A DNA stretch of 12,609 bases, taken from contig CABQHF010000040.1 of NCBI GenBank assembly GCA_902463905.1, forward strand, positions 1 to 12,609. Reading direction: 5' to 3'. Position 1 is the stretch's first letter. Every line of letters starts with the position of its first letter. Source of the stretch: an uncultured Faecalibacterium sp. Its GTDB lineage: Bacteria > Bacillota > Clostridia > Oscillospirales > Ruminococcaceae. Shown in pieces: positions 6,768-12,609 of the stretch. The translations under genes and the position numbers were made by a program. The notes below the pieces were generated by a model that saw nothing but the letters and a program-made list of their open reading frames with translations, was not told the origin of the DNA and searched no databases.

Positions 6768-6804
6768 AATACGCGCGCCGTCGTATTTTCCCAAGGTGGC
6801 GTAT
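6768..6804 (+). promoter_or_regulatory. Competing hairpins in the purA leader
   Basis: AATACG (6768-6773) can pair with CGTATT (6782-6787, followed by TTC), while the overlapping ATACGC (6769-6774) can instead pair with GCGTAT (6799-6804). The two helices exclude each other. I do not recognise a known purine riboswitch core or an obvious PurR box here. A regulatory role is inferred only from the geometry and the long leader. Confidence 0.35.
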
Positions 6805-6864
6805 CCCGGGCAAGGTGCACGGAAAAGGCTGTCTTTTGAAAAAAGGATAAAGAGGTCATTTATT

Positions 6865-8157
6865 ATGCTTACTGCAATTACGGGTATCAACTGGGGCGAT
6901 GAGGGCAAGGGCCGCATGGTCGACCTGATCAGCCAGGAGTATGACATCGTTGCACGTTATCAGGGCGGCAACAACGCTGGCCATACGGTCAAGAACGAGC
7001 GCGGCAAGTTCGTGCTGAACCTGCTGCCCTCTGGTATCCTGCGCCCGAATGTTGTCTGCGTCATGGGCAACGGTATGGTCATCGACCCGCATCATCTGGA
7101 CGGCGAGATCAACAAGCTGCGCGAGCAGGGCATTGACATCAGCCCCGCCAACCTGAAGATCTCCGACCGTGCAACCATCACCATGCCCTATCATGTGGCA
7201 GAGGACGGCCTGGAAGAGGCCCGTCTGGCCAAGACCGGCGCACAGTTCGGCTCCACCAAGCGCGGCATCGCCTACGCTTACGGCGACAAGTACATGAAAA
7301 AGACCCTGCGCATGGGCGATCTGCTGCACCTGGACGACGCTGTGAAGAAGCGCCTGATCACCATGGTGGACGCCAAGAACCTGGTGATGGAGGGCAGCTA
7401 CAACGCCGACCCCATCAGCGTGGACGAGATGTGGGCATGGCTGGAGAAGTATGCCGCCATCTTCAAGGATTACATCTGCGATGTGGGCCAGTACCTGGCC
7501 GATGCAGACGCTGCCGGCAAGAAGGTGCTGTTTGAGGCACAGCTGGGCGCTCTGCGCGACATCGACTTCGGCATCTACCCCTACACCACTTCTTCCAACG
7601 TCATCGGTGCTTATGCTCCCATCGGCGCAGGCATCCCGGGCCACAAGCTGCACAACTCCATCGGTGTCATGAAGGCTTACTCCTCCTGCGTGGGTGACGG
7701 CCCCTTTACCGCAGAGCTGGCCATGACCGAGGAAGAGAAACACGCTCTGCGTGAGGCAGGCCACGAGTATGGCGCTGCCACCGGCCGTCCCCGCCGCGTG
7801 GGCCCCATCGACCTGGTGGCAAGCCGCTACGGCGTGTTCTGCCAGGGCTGCGACGAGGTCGCCCTGACCCTGCTGGATGTGCTGGACTACATGGACAAGA
7901 TCCCCATGGTCACTGCTTACAAGCTGAGCGACGGCACCACTACCACCCGCTTCCCCATGGGCGAGGCACTGGACACCGCACAGCCTGTGGTGGAGTACCT
8001 GCCCGGCTGGCACTGCGACATCACCGCAGCCCGCAAGTGGGAGGACCTGCCCAAGGAGGCGCAGGCTTACGTTGAGTACCTGGAAAAGGCCGTGGGCTGC
8101 AAGATCACCTACATCTCCGTGGGTGCCGAGCGTGAGGCTTACGTCCACCACGTCTGA
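6865..8157 (+). CDS. purA: Adenylosuccinate synthetase
   Basis: PurA (430 aa) joins IMP and aspartate using GTP, the first committed step from IMP to AMP. The family motifs are in order: NWGDEGKGR (residues 9-17, catalytic Asp12), GGNNAGHT (34-41, catalytic His40), GNGMVIDP (68-75), DRATITMPYH (101-110), FGSTKRGI, AQLGALRDIDFGIYPYTTSS (235-254), KAYSSCVGDGPF (270-281) and the aspartate-loop region TGRPRRVGPIDLV. ATG 6865 is preferred because AGAGG (6851-6855) lies 9 bases upstream and the protein then begins MLTAITGINWGDEGKG as expected; a GTG at 6796 opens the frame but would add 23 unconserved basic residues. Some motif positions differ from the common form (see findings). It is the first gene of the purA-degV-cysS run. 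Confidence 0.95.
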   Translation: MLTAITGINWGDEGKGRMVDLISQEYDIVARYQGGNNAGHTVKNERGKFVLNLLPSGILRPNVVCVMGNGMVIDPHHLDGEINKLREQGIDISPANLKISDRATITMPYHVAEDGLEEARLAKTGAQFGSTKRGIAYAYGDKYMKKTLRMGDLLHLDDAVKKRLITMVDAKNLVMEGSYNADPISVDEMWAWLEKYAAIFKDYICDVGQYLADADAAGKKVLFEAQLGALRDIDFGIYPYTTSSNVIGAYAPIGAGIPGHKLHNSIGVMKAYSSCVGDGPFTAELAMTEEEKHALREAGHEYGAATGRPRRVGPIDLVASRYGVFCQGCDEVALTLLDVLDYMDKIPMVTAYKLSDGTTTTRFPMGEALDTAQPVVEYLPGWHCDITAARKWEDLPKEAQAYVEYLEKAVGCKITYISVGAEREAYVHHV

Positions 8158-8204
8158 TCCCGGACACCCTGCGCGAATCCAACACAGAAAAGGAAGCGTC
8201 ACAG

Positions 8205-9107
8205 ATGTTTGATATCATTACCGACAGCGCATGCGACCTGACCCCGGAGACCACCCGGCAGATGGGGGTGGAGGTGGTGCCCTTTTATGTGTCCCTGGAC
8301 GGGGAGCACTACCGCAAGGAGGGCACCGAGATCCCGGTGCGGGATTTCTACCAGTTCATGGTAGATAACCCTGCCGCCTACCCCAAGACCAGTCTGGCCT
8401 CCATTGAGGATTTTGAAACGGTCTTCCGGGCACACGCCCAGGCGGGCCGGGATGTGCTGTGCCTGGTGTTCACCGGTAAGATGAGCGGCTGCGTGGGCAG
8501 CGCCCGCAATGCCCGGGAACTGGTGCTGGAGGACTACCCCGATGCCCGCATTGAGGTGATGGACAGCACGGCGGCCACGGTCACCGAAGCCGTCATGGTG
8601 GAAAACGCTGTGGCCATGCGGGATGCCGGCTGCTCGCTGGATGAGACGGTGACCTGGCTGGAAGCCGAAAAGGTGACCAACCAGATCTTCTTCACAGTGG
8701 GCAATCTGGACTACCTGATCAAGGGCGGACGCATCGGCAAGGTGACCGGACGGGCCGCCAACATGCTGGGCATCAAGCCCATGATCCTGTTCAAGGATGG
8801 CGAGATCTTTTCCGGCGGCGTGGCCCGCGGCCGGCAGAAGAGCTTTGAAAAGGCGCTGGAGCAGCTGATGAACTATCTGGCTGCCCACGGCGGCACGCCT
8901 GACGACTACCGCATCACGGTGGGCTATGGCTATGACGCCGACGAGGGCAAGCGCCTGTGGATGCAGACCCGTGCCGCCCTGCGTGCTAAGTACCCCGGTG
9001 TACAGTGTGAGGTGGGCCTGCTGCAGATCGGCTGCACCATTGCGGTGCACACCGGCCCCTATGCACTGGGCATGGGTGTGATGCGCCGCTGGAAAAAGCA
9101 GGCTTAA
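8205..9107 (+). CDS. DegV family fatty-acid-binding protein (FakB-like)
   Basis: The 300-residue cytosolic DegV-fold protein begins FDIITDSACDL, the family's N-terminal Asp-Ser motif. Other landmarks are KTSLAS (61-66, the usual TSxPS loop with Ala instead of Pro), FTGKMSGCVGSA (89-100), MDS (119-121), LDYLIKGGRIGK (168-179) and HTGPYALGMG (282-291). Family members bind a fatty acid; the FakB subgroup presents it to the kinase FakA for phosphorylation and lipid synthesis. No fakA is in this window, so the lipid role is by family only. AGGAAG (8191-8196) lies 8 bases before the ATG. The 47-base gap after purA and 43-base gap before cysS, with no terminator seen in either, suggest co-transcription. 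Confidence 0.9.
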   Translation: MFDIITDSACDLTPETTRQMGVEVVPFYVSLDGEHYRKEGTEIPVRDFYQFMVDNPAAYPKTSLASIEDFETVFRAHAQAGRDVLCLVFTGKMSGCVGSARNARELVLEDYPDARIEVMDSTAATVTEAVMVENAVAMRDAGCSLDETVTWLEAEKVTNQIFFTVGNLDYLIKGGRIGKVTGRAANMLGIKPMILFKDGEIFSGGVARGRQKSFEKALEQLMNYLAAHGGTPDDYRITVGYGYDADEGKRLWMQTRAALRAKYPGVQCEVGLLQIGCTIAVHTGPYALGMGVMRRWKKQA

Positions 9108-9150
9108 CGGCTCTGCTGCTTCCGGAACCCCCATAAAAAGGAGAGATACC

Positions 9151-10548
9151 ATGCAGATTTTCAACACGCTGACCCGTCAGAAGGAAGAATTTGTGCCGCA
9201 GGTGCCGGGCGAGTACCGCATCTACGTCTGCGGCCCGACGGTTTACAACTACATCCACATCGGCAACGCCCGCCCGCTGATCGTGTTCGATACCCTGCGC
9301 CGTTATCTGGAGTACCGCGGCAACAAGGTGATCTACGTTTCCAACATCACCGACATTGACGACAAGCTCATCAAGAAAGGGCAGGAAGAGGGCACCTCCA
9401 TGAAGGAGGTCGCCCAGCGCTTCGAGGCCGAGTACCTCAAGGACGCCGAGGGCCTGAACTGCAAAAAGCCCACCGTCCAGCCCCGCGCCACCGAGCACAT
9501 CCAGCAGATCCTGGACATCGTGAAGGATCTGATCGACTCCGGCCACGCTTACGTTGCCAAGAACGGCGACGTGTATTTCCGGGTGAAGAGCGACCCCGAA
9601 TACGGCAAGCTGAGCCACCTGAAGCTGGAGGATCTGGAGAGCGGCAACCGCGAGCTGCGCAGCCGCATGGAGGACGACCTGAAGGAGGATTCCGCCGACT
9701 TTGCAGTCTGGAAGGCCGCCAAGCCCGGCGAGCCTGCCTGGGAAAGCCCCTACGGCATGGGCCGCCCCGGCTGGCACATCGAGTGCAGTGCCATGAGCCG
9801 TACCCACCTGGGGAAGACCATCGACCTGCACTGCGGCGGCCAGGATCTGATCTTCCCTCACCACGAGAACGAGATCGCCCAGAGCGAATGCGCCAACGGC
9901 TGCACTTTCGCCCGCTACTGGATGCACAACGGCTTCATCAACGTGGACAACCAGAAGATGTCCAAGAGCCTGCACAACTTCTTCACGGTGCGGGACGTGG
10001 CAAACCTGTACGGCTATGAGCCGATCCGCTACTTCATGCTGACCGCCGGTTACCGGATGCCGCTGAACTACACGGTGGATCTGATCGAGAGCTGCAAGAA
10101 CAGCCTGGAGCGCCTGTACACCTGCCGCGAGAACCTGGACTTTACCCTGAGCAAGGGCAGCTTTGGCACCGACGAGACCCTGAAGGAAAAGGCCGCCGAG
10201 GCAAAGCAGAAGTTCTGCACCGCCATGGACGACGACCTGAACACCCCGGACGCACTGGCCGCTGTGTTCGACCTGGTGAAGGATATCAACACCCTGTCTG
10301 CAGCTTCCAGCAAGGAAGCACTGGAGACCGCTGCCGCCGCCTTTGACGAGATCACCGGCGTGCTGGGCCTGCTGTACAACCGCAAGAAGGATGAGGTGCC
10401 CGCCGAGGTGACCGCCCTGGTGGAAAAGCGTGCAGCTGCTAAGAAAGCCAAGGACTGGGCCGCCGCCGACGCCATCCGCGCCGAGCTGACCTCCATGGGC
10501 TGGGCCGTCAAGGACACCGCCCAGGGCCCGCAGCTGAGCAAGCTGTAA
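9151..10548 (+). CDS. cysS: Cysteinyl-tRNA synthetase
   Basis: CysRS (465 aa) charges tRNA-Cys in the cytosol. Class I signatures are intact: HIGN at residues 36-39 (HIGH motif), KMSKS at 269-273, and zinc ligands Cys27 (YVCGPTVYN), Cys212 (WHIECSAMS), His237 and Glu241 (FPHHENEIAQSE). The length equals the usual bacterial size, and the C-terminal anticodon-binding region is complete, ending GWAVKDTAQGPQLSKL. AGGAG at 9139-9143 lies 7 bases before the ATG. It is the last gene of the purA-degV-cysS run; structured non-coding DNA follows. Confidence 0.97.
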   Translation: MQIFNTLTRQKEEFVPQVPGEYRIYVCGPTVYNYIHIGNARPLIVFDTLRRYLEYRGNKVIYVSNITDIDDKLIKKGQEEGTSMKEVAQRFEAEYLKDAEGLNCKKPTVQPRATEHIQQILDIVKDLIDSGHAYVAKNGDVYFRVKSDPEYGKLSHLKLEDLESGNRELRSRMEDDLKEDSADFAVWKAAKPGEPAWESPYGMGRPGWHIECSAMSRTHLGKTIDLHCGGQDLIFPHHENEIAQSECANGCTFARYWMHNGFINVDNQKMSKSLHNFFTVRDVANLYGYEPIRYFMLTAGYRMPLNYTVDLIESCKNSLERLYTCRENLDFTLSKGSFGTDETLKEKAAEAKQKFCTAMDDDLNTPDALAAVFDLVKDINTLSAASSKEALETAAAAFDEITGVLGLLYNRKKDEVPAEVTALVEKRAAAKKAKDWAAADAIRAELTSMGWAVKDTAQGPQLSKL

Positions 10549-10577
10549 GCTGACACGAAATATAACGAGGCCAACAT

Positions 10578-10659
10578 CCTCGCCCTCTCCGTCATTGCTT
10601 GCGCAATGCCACCTCTCCCTTTGGGAGAGCTGTCACCGAAGGTGACTGAGAGGGCGAGG
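10578..10659. repeat. Cloverleaf-like palindromic intergenic repeat
   Basis: An outer perfect 12-bp stem, CCTCGCCCTCTC (10578-10589) with GAGAGGGCGAGG (10648-10659), encloses three perfect hairpins. These are CATTGC-ttgc-GCAATG (10593-10608), CTCTCCC-ttt-GGGAGAG (10613-10629) and GTCACC-gaa-GGTGAC (10632-10646). Only about ten bases are unpaired linkers. The sequence CGAGGCC occurs on both sides (10566-10572 and 10655-10661). It resembles dispersed CCTCTCCC/GGGAGAG repeats I recall from gut Ruminococcaceae, but copy number cannot be checked here. It lacks tRNA signatures and a following T-tract. Confidence 0.8.
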
Positions 10660-10676
10660 CCGCTCAAAATAAAACA

Positions 10677-10739
10677 GCATCTACATTTTTCGCTGATTCT
10701 TCTGAAATCGGGAGCGAATTCTGCAGATGCCTTTCTTTT
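10677..10739 (+). terminator. Long imperfect hairpin with U-rich tail, possible cysS terminator
   Basis: GCATCT (10677-10682) pairs with AGATGC (10725-10730). Inside it, TTCGCT (10689-10694) pairs with AGCGAA (10713-10718), capped by GATT/AATC with a GGG bulge. CTTTCTTTT follows. The stems are interrupted, so termination is plausible but not certain; the structure could also belong to the adjacent repeat. Confidence 0.45.
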
Positions 10740-10795
10740 GTCCGGCAATATCCTGCTAAAACAGGCTTTCCGTGCAAAATCCTGCGCAACAGCTC

Positions 10796-10824
10796 TTTAC
10801 ATTCCGGCGGCATTTTGCCATAAT
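10796..10824 (+). promoter_or_regulatory. Promoter of the ROK gene
   Basis: TTTACA (10796-10801), a 17-base spacer and CATAAT (10819-10824) with TG at 10816-10817 (extended -10) each match 5 of 6 consensus bases. The predicted start is near 10831, about 25 bases before the ROK start codon. This makes the gene independent of cysS. Confidence 0.78.
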
Positions 10825-10854
10825 GAAAAAAAGCGCTTTGCGGAGGATGACACG

Positions 10855-11766
10855 ATGAAGGTCATGGCTTTTGATGTTGGCGGCACCGAGATCAAATACT
10901 CGGTGATGGATGAGCAGATGCACCGCACGGATGCCGGTTCGGTGCCCACGCCGCAGGATACCCAGGAGCATTTTCTGAACACAATATACGCCCTGTATGC
11001 GCCTCACCGGGAAGAGGTGGAGGGCATTGCCATGGCGCTGCCGGGCTTTGTGGATAATAAGACCGGCTTTGTCTCCAACGGTGGCGCACTGCTGTACAAC
11101 ACCGGCACCCCGGTGGGGCAGCGCATCCGCGAAAAATGCGGCTGCCCCGTTTCGCTGGAAAATGACGGCAAGGCGGCCGCCATCGCCGAGCTGCGGGCCG
11201 GTGCGCTGCAGGGGTGCACCAATGCGGCGGTGTTCCTTATCGGCACCGGCGTGGGCGGCGGCATCATCGCCAATGGCGGGCTGGTGAGGGGCACTCACTT
11301 TACCGCCGGTGAGTACAGTTTCGTGAACACCAATGCCGACGAGTGGGACGCCGACGACAAGAACATGGCCTGCCAGTGCAGCACCCGGAACCTGCTGCTG
11401 TGGTATCGCGCCCGCAAGGGCCTGCCGGAAGATGCTCCCATGAACGGCCGGATCTTTTTTGAGGCCGCCAACGCCGGGGAACAGGAAGCACTGGAGGTGC
11501 TGCAGCGGTTCTGCAGGGCAGTGGCAGTGCAGATCTACAACCTGACCGTCCTGCTGGATGTGGAAAAAGTGGCCGTGGGCGGCGGCATCAGCAAACAGCC
11601 CCTTCTGCTGCAGGGGCTGCGCAGCGCCTACGACGGGCTGTTCGCCTCCAAGGATAACCCGTATATGAAGGGCCTGCCCCGCACCGAGATCGTGCCCTGT
11701 GCCTTCAGCAGCGAGGCAAATCAGGTGGGTGCCATGGCGGCCTATCTGCAGGAATTCCACGGCTGA
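10855..11766 (+). CDS. ROK family sugar kinase or regulator
   Basis: The 303-residue actin-fold protein of the ROK family includes the phosphate-binding AFDVGGTEIKY (residues 5-15), the sugar and catalytic segment LENDGKAAA (101-109, likely catalytic Asp104) and GTGVGGGI (130-137). These are intact, so hexose or amino-sugar kinase activity is likely; there is no N-terminal helix-turn-helix. The zinc site usual in ROK kinases is degenerate: after AGEYSFV (where GE-GH is expected) only CQC (Cys173, Cys175) of the CxCGxxGCxE motif remains. ATG 10855 is chosen because GGAGG (10842-10846) lies 8 bases upstream and the protein then starts MKVMAFDVGGT; longer openings of the frame run through the promoter. 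Substrate is unknown. Confidence 0.88.
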   Translation: MKVMAFDVGGTEIKYSVMDEQMHRTDAGSVPTPQDTQEHFLNTIYALYAPHREEVEGIAMALPGFVDNKTGFVSNGGALLYNTGTPVGQRIREKCGCPVSLENDGKAAAIAELRAGALQGCTNAAVFLIGTGVGGGIIANGGLVRGTHFTAGEYSFVNTNADEWDADDKNMACQCSTRNLLLWYRARKGLPEDAPMNGRIFFEAANAGEQEALEVLQRFCRAVAVQIYNLTVLLDVEKVAVGGGISKQPLLLQGLRSAYDGLFASKDNPYMKGLPRTEIVPCAFSSEANQVGAMAAYLQEFHG

Positions 11767-11774
11767 GACTGATC

Positions 11775-11814
11775 AAAAAAGGGAGCATTTCCAGACAGGA
11801 AACGCTCCCTTTTT
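11775..11814. terminator. Bidirectional terminator
   Basis: AAAAAGGGAGC (11776-11786) pairs with GCTCCCTTTTT (11804-11814). After one mismatch TTTCC/GGAAA extends the stem around a 5-base loop. A T-tract exists on each strand, so it can end the ROK transcript on plus and a minus-strand transcript coming from 11834-12090. Confidence 0.9.
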
Positions 11815-11833
11815 GCAGGCTTTGAGTGACGGT

Positions 11834-11926
11834 TTACAGGAACCAGCGCTCGGAGAGGATCCACCAGATTCCCGGCAGGTTGATGGGGAACAGGTTGTAG
11901 AACAGATCGCGCAGGGCAGTGAACAT
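11834..11926 (-). CDS. 30-residue hydrophobic peptide, second of a tandem pair (hypothetical)
   Basis: A minus-strand ORF of 30 codons begins MFTALRDLFYNL and ends WWILSERWFL, stop TAA. AAGGAGG (11941-11935) sits 8 bases before the ATG, an ideal ribosome binding site. The peptide is rich in Phe, Leu, Ile and Trp with balanced charge (R, D, E, R) and has a Pro-x-x-x-Pro kink in the middle; it could be a membrane-active or membrane-inserted peptide. A bidirectional terminator lies about 20 bases downstream, as expected for a real transcription unit. It aligns without gaps to the neighbouring 30-codon ORF. I recognise no family. It is too short for ordinary gene callers, so translation is inferred from signals only. 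Confidence 0.5.
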   Translation of the reverse strand: MFTALRDLFYNLFPINLPGIWWILSERWFL

Positions 11927-11960
11927 GGGGCAGGCCTCCTTTCTTTGGCTTTCTTGCGTT

Positions 11961-11979
11961 CCGGTGGTTCTGGCACCGG
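11961..11979. other. Small hairpin between the two peptide ORFs
   Basis: CCGGTG (11961-11966) and CACCGG (11974-11979) form a perfect 6-bp stem with a 7-base loop, located in the 71 bases between the two 30-codon ORFs. There is no T-tract, so it is not an obvious terminator. It could be a processing or stability element, or chance in GC-rich DNA. Confidence 0.35.
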
Positions 11980-11997
11980 CAGCGTCATAAGGAGAGA

Positions 11998-12090
11998 TCA
12001 GGCAAAAAATGCCTTCAGCAGAAGCAGCAGCACTTTGAAGAAATTCCCGGTGCCGAGCAGCTTATACAGCGAGACAAGAGTAGACAGCAT
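11998..12090 (-). CDS. 30-residue hydrophobic basic peptide, first of a tandem pair (hypothetical)
   Basis: A minus-strand ORF of 30 codons begins MLSTLVSLYKLLG and ends KVLLLLLKAFFA, stop TGA. AAAGGAG (12107-12101) lies 10 bases before the ATG. An in-frame ATG seven codons earlier (MERSKQR) has no ribosome binding site, so the short form is preferred. The peptide is strongly hydrophobic with three lysines and no acidic residue, fitting a single membrane helix or an amphipathic membrane-active peptide. Length and the M-[FL]-[ST]-x-L-x-x-L-[FY]-x-x-L opening are shared with the next ORF downstream. No family is recognised; type I toxin, signalling or bacteriocin-like roles are only guesses. 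Confidence 0.5.
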   Translation of the reverse strand: MLSTLVSLYKLLGTGNFFKVLLLLLKAFFA

Positions 12091-12152
12091 GCGTTGTTTG
12101 CTCCTTTCCATGGGGTGGGGGCAGAAGAGTGCCTCCGCCCGCCTCATAGAAG

Positions 12153-12181
12153 ATACGAACCGGCGGTGCCAAAAATTGCAA
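12153..12181 (-). promoter_or_regulatory. Weak promoter candidate for the peptide ORFs
   Basis: On the minus strand TTGCAA (12181-12176) and TCGTAT (12158-12153) are 17 bases apart, between the eno terminator and the first peptide ORF. They match 4 of 6 and 3 of 6 consensus bases, so the unit may instead depend on readthrough from eno. Confidence 0.25.
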
Positions 12182-12211
12182 ACAGGATGCTGGAATTTTT
12201 TCCCACAACGC

Positions 12212-12248
12212 AAAAAAGCGGCGGCGCCCGCTGTGGGATGCCGCCGCT
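12212..12248 (-). terminator. Rho-independent terminator of eno
   Basis: On the minus strand AGCGGCGGC (12248-12240) pairs with GCCGCCGCT (12225-12217); an inner CCC/GGG pairing shortens the loop and a run of Ts follows (12217-12212). It starts about 27 bases after the eno stop codon. Confidence 0.88.
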
Positions 12249-12274
12249 GCAGTGCAAACTTCAGGGAAAATGGC

Positions 12275-12609
12275 TCAGCGCTTCACGTTGAAAGCTGCCA
12301 TGCCGGGGTAAACGGCGCTGCCGCCCAGCTGCTCTTCAATGCGCAGCAGCTGGTTGTACTTGGCCACACGCTCGCTGCGGCTGGGTGCACCGGTCTTGAT
12401 CTGGCAGGTGTTCAGGGCCACGGCCAGGTCGGCGATGGTGGTGTCCTCGGTCTCACCGGAGCGGTGCGAGCTGATGGCGGTGTAACCGGCCTTGTGGGCC
12501 ATCTTGATGGCCTCCAGCGTCTCGGACACGGAGCCGATCTGGTTCAGCTTGATCAGGATGGCGTTGCCGGCACCCAGCTGGATGCCCTTGGCCAGACGCT
12601 CGGTGTTGG
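12275..12609 (-). CDS. eno: Enolase, C-terminal part
   Basis: The last 110 residues of enolase are present; the rest lies beyond the right edge. Enolase converts 2-phosphoglycerate to phosphoenolpyruvate in glycolysis. Active-site segments are recognisable: ILIKLNQIGSVSET (catalytic lysine), SSHRSGETEDTTIADLAV (His-Arg-Ser substrate contacts) and KTGAPSRSERVAKYNQLLRIEEQL (second substrate lysine). The protein ends PGMAAFNVKR. A terminator follows directly. It is oriented away from the right edge toward the tandem peptide ORFs, which lie downstream on the same strand. Confidence 0.97.
   Translation of the reverse strand, partial: NTERLAKGIQLGAGNAILIKLNQIGSVSETLEAIKMAHKAGYTAISSHRSGETEDTTIADLAVALNTCQIKTGAPSRSERVAKYNQLLRIEEQLGGSAVYPGMAAFNVKR

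Noticed and set aside
6796..6864. A GTG start extending PurA by 23 residues
   Set aside because: The added residues are basic and not part of PurA, and the ATG at 6865 has its own ribosome binding site and the normal N-terminus.
10578..10659. A tRNA gene, suggested by the cloverleaf shape and 82-base size
   Set aside because: The acceptor-like stem is 12 bp rather than 7, the middle hairpin has a 3-base loop with no anticodon, and no T-loop or D-loop consensus is present.
12094..12291. A plus-strand 65-codon frame across the peptide-ORF leader and the eno terminator
   Set aside because: It runs through a terminator hairpin and the end of eno and has no ribosome binding site.
1..12609. CRISPR arrays, insertion sequences, phage genes or integrase/attachment sites
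   Set aside because: No regularly spaced repeats, transposase or integrase motifs were seen; the only repeat-like element is the cloverleaf at 10578-10659.

Overview
The window reads as chromosomal DNA of a high-GC gut Clostridium-group bacterium. Codon usage, gene content and gene order fit Oscillospiraceae/Ruminococcaceae, and Faecalibacterium or a close relative is my best guess. This is inferred from protein style and the intergenic repeat, not from a database search. Nothing indicates a phage, plasmid or large island.

Layout. (1) Positions 1-4349 (+) hold an Rnf operon in the order rnfC(partial)-rnfD-rnfG-rnfE-rnfA-rnfB, tightly packed with 1-4 base overlaps or short gaps and closed by a strong hairpin terminator. 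It encodes the membrane ferredoxin:NAD+ oxidoreductase, which couples electron transfer to ion export. (2) An MFS permease (+, 4492-5628) faces a convergent queH (-, 5737-6357) for queuosine synthesis. (3) A small YnzC/UPF0291 protein (+, 6432-6656) is divergent from queH; the two share an unusual mirror-symmetric promoter region. (4) purA-degV family-cysS (+, 6865-10548) form a housekeeping run of AMP synthesis, a lipid-binding protein and cysteinyl-tRNA synthetase. A leader with competing hairpins precedes purA. (5) A non-coding stretch of about 300 bases (10549-10854) holds an 82-base cloverleaf-like palindromic repeat, a further long hairpin and a good promoter for the next gene. (6) A ROK-family sugar kinase or regulator (+, 10855-11766) follows, ending in a bidirectional terminator. 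(7) On the minus strand, the stretch between that terminator and enolase, which looks empty at normal gene-size cut-offs, contains two tandem 30-codon hydrophobic ORFs. Each has a good Shine-Dalgarno sequence. (8) The 3' end of eno (-) runs off the right edge and has its own terminator.

How they fit together: Rnf, enolase, a possible sugar kinase and a sugar-type permease are consistent with a fermentative, sugar-using anaerobe that links ferredoxin and NADH pools. The other genes are ordinary housekeeping. The parts most worth a second look are the tandem 30-residue peptides at 11834-12090, the cloverleaf repeat at 10578-10659 and the symmetric promoter pair at 6351-6400.
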